A DNA stretch of 12,608 nt from an uncultured Eubacterium sp. Its GTDB lineage: Bacteria > Bacillota > Clostridia > Lachnospirales > Lachnospiraceae. The stretch's first letter is position 1; every line of letters begins with the position of its first letter. The position numbers and the translations under genes are program-made. The DNA is taken from positions 1 through 12,608 of the forward strand of contig CAKRKO010000079.1 in assembly GCA_934358495.1 (NCBI GenBank), read 5' to 3'. The notes below the pieces were generated by a model. That model did no database searches. It saw only the letters and a program-made list of their open reading frames with translations, and was not told where the DNA came from. Positions 12,277-12,608 of this stretch are shown here, piece by piece.

Positions 12277-12608
12277 ATGGCACAATTATGGGGAGGACGT
12301 TTCACAAAGGAGACGGACAAACTGGTTTATAATTTTAACGCATCTATTTCTTTTGATCAGAAATTTTACAAACAGGATATTCAGGGCAGCATTGCACATG
12401 TATGTATGCTTGGAAAACAGGGCATTCTGACAAAGCAGGAGATGCAGGATATCGTAAAAACACTGGATGAGATCTGCAAAGATGTAGAATCCGGTAAACT
12501 GAAAATTACAGATGAATATGAGGATATCCACAGCTTTGTGGAGGCAAATCTGATTGACCGTCTGGGCGATACCGGTAAAAAACTTCATACCGGACGAAGC
12601 AGAAATGA
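12277..12608 (+). CDS. argH: Argininosuccinate lyase ArgH (N-terminal part, cut by window edge)
   Basis: Last enzyme of arginine synthesis, splitting argininosuccinate into arginine and fumarate in the cytoplasm. Only 110 codons are inside the window, with no stop. They show the diagnostic ArgH start MAQLWGGRF, then FNASISFDQKFYKQDIQGSIAH (given here from residue 19 on), IxDEYEDIHSFVE and LHTGRSRN, the first conserved substrate-binding region. The fumarase-superfamily signature GSS-x-MP-x-K-x-N-P lies beyond the window. The ATG at 12277 follows AAGGAGG by 8 bases. It lies 48 bp after queH; argG is not present within the window. The reading frame is intact as far as it can be seen. Confidence 0.95.
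   Translation, partial: MAQLWGGRFTKETDKLVYNFNASISFDQKFYKQDIQGSIAHVCMLGKQGILTKQEMQDIVKTLDEICKDVESGKLKITDEYEDIHSFVEANLIDRLGDTGKKLHTGRSRN

Overview
The window looks like chromosome from a spore-forming, low-to-mid GC member of the Clostridia, most likely Lachnospiraceae. The evidence is a full-length Spo0A, a DUF5688 protein (a family I know mainly from Lachnospiraceae), strong AGGAGG-type ribosome binding sites, sigma-A-like promoters, QueH and bacterial GlgA. I see no insertion sequence, phage gene or CRISPR array. Gene content is mostly housekeeping plus one metal-resistance block.

Positions 1-4519 (minus strand) hold a metal-homeostasis block. A Zn/Cd/Pb-type P1B ATPase with a strongly His/Cys/Asp-rich N-terminus is followed by an ArsR/SmtB-family repressor with a complete alpha-5 zinc site, an EamA-type permease and a maltose-acetyltransferase-like enzyme. 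The last three are closely spaced and probably co-transcribed from their own promoter (2085-2113). Its leader begins with a long perfect hairpin (2021-2070). Upstream of the ATPase, two overlapping SmtB-type operator candidates share a central half-site. One of them encloses the -10 box of a near-consensus promoter, which fits zinc-relieved repression by the linked regulator.

Positions 4520-7594 run on the plus strand: spo0A (divergent from the ATPase), then glgA under its own extended -10 promoter. GlgA carries an unusual C-terminal extension of about 83 residues, charged and then Lys/Thr/Ala-rich. Past glgA lies a 231-bp non-coding stretch with several nested inverted repeats, mutually exclusive AGGAG/CTCCT pairings and a U-tract. 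It may be a structured RNA or attenuator and is the least explained piece of the window.

Positions 7595-9885: a DUF5688 gene (minus) diverges from a tRNA-Thr(CGU) gene with its own promoter and terminator. A VOC-family metalloenzyme gene and a small PsiE-like membrane protein gene follow. A bidirectional terminator (9839-9889) separates these from the converging ABC genes.

Positions 9915-12608: a two-gene NitT/TauT-type ABC importer (ATPase and permease overlapping by 14 bp, no binding-protein gene beside it) is transcribed leftward. Divergent from it are queH (epoxyqueuosine reductase, no visible Shine-Dalgarno) and argH (argininosuccinate lyase), which runs off the right edge. No wholly new multi-gene system is evident. 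The best leads are the tandem zinc operators, the arsR leader hairpin, the RNA-like region after glgA and the GlgA tail.
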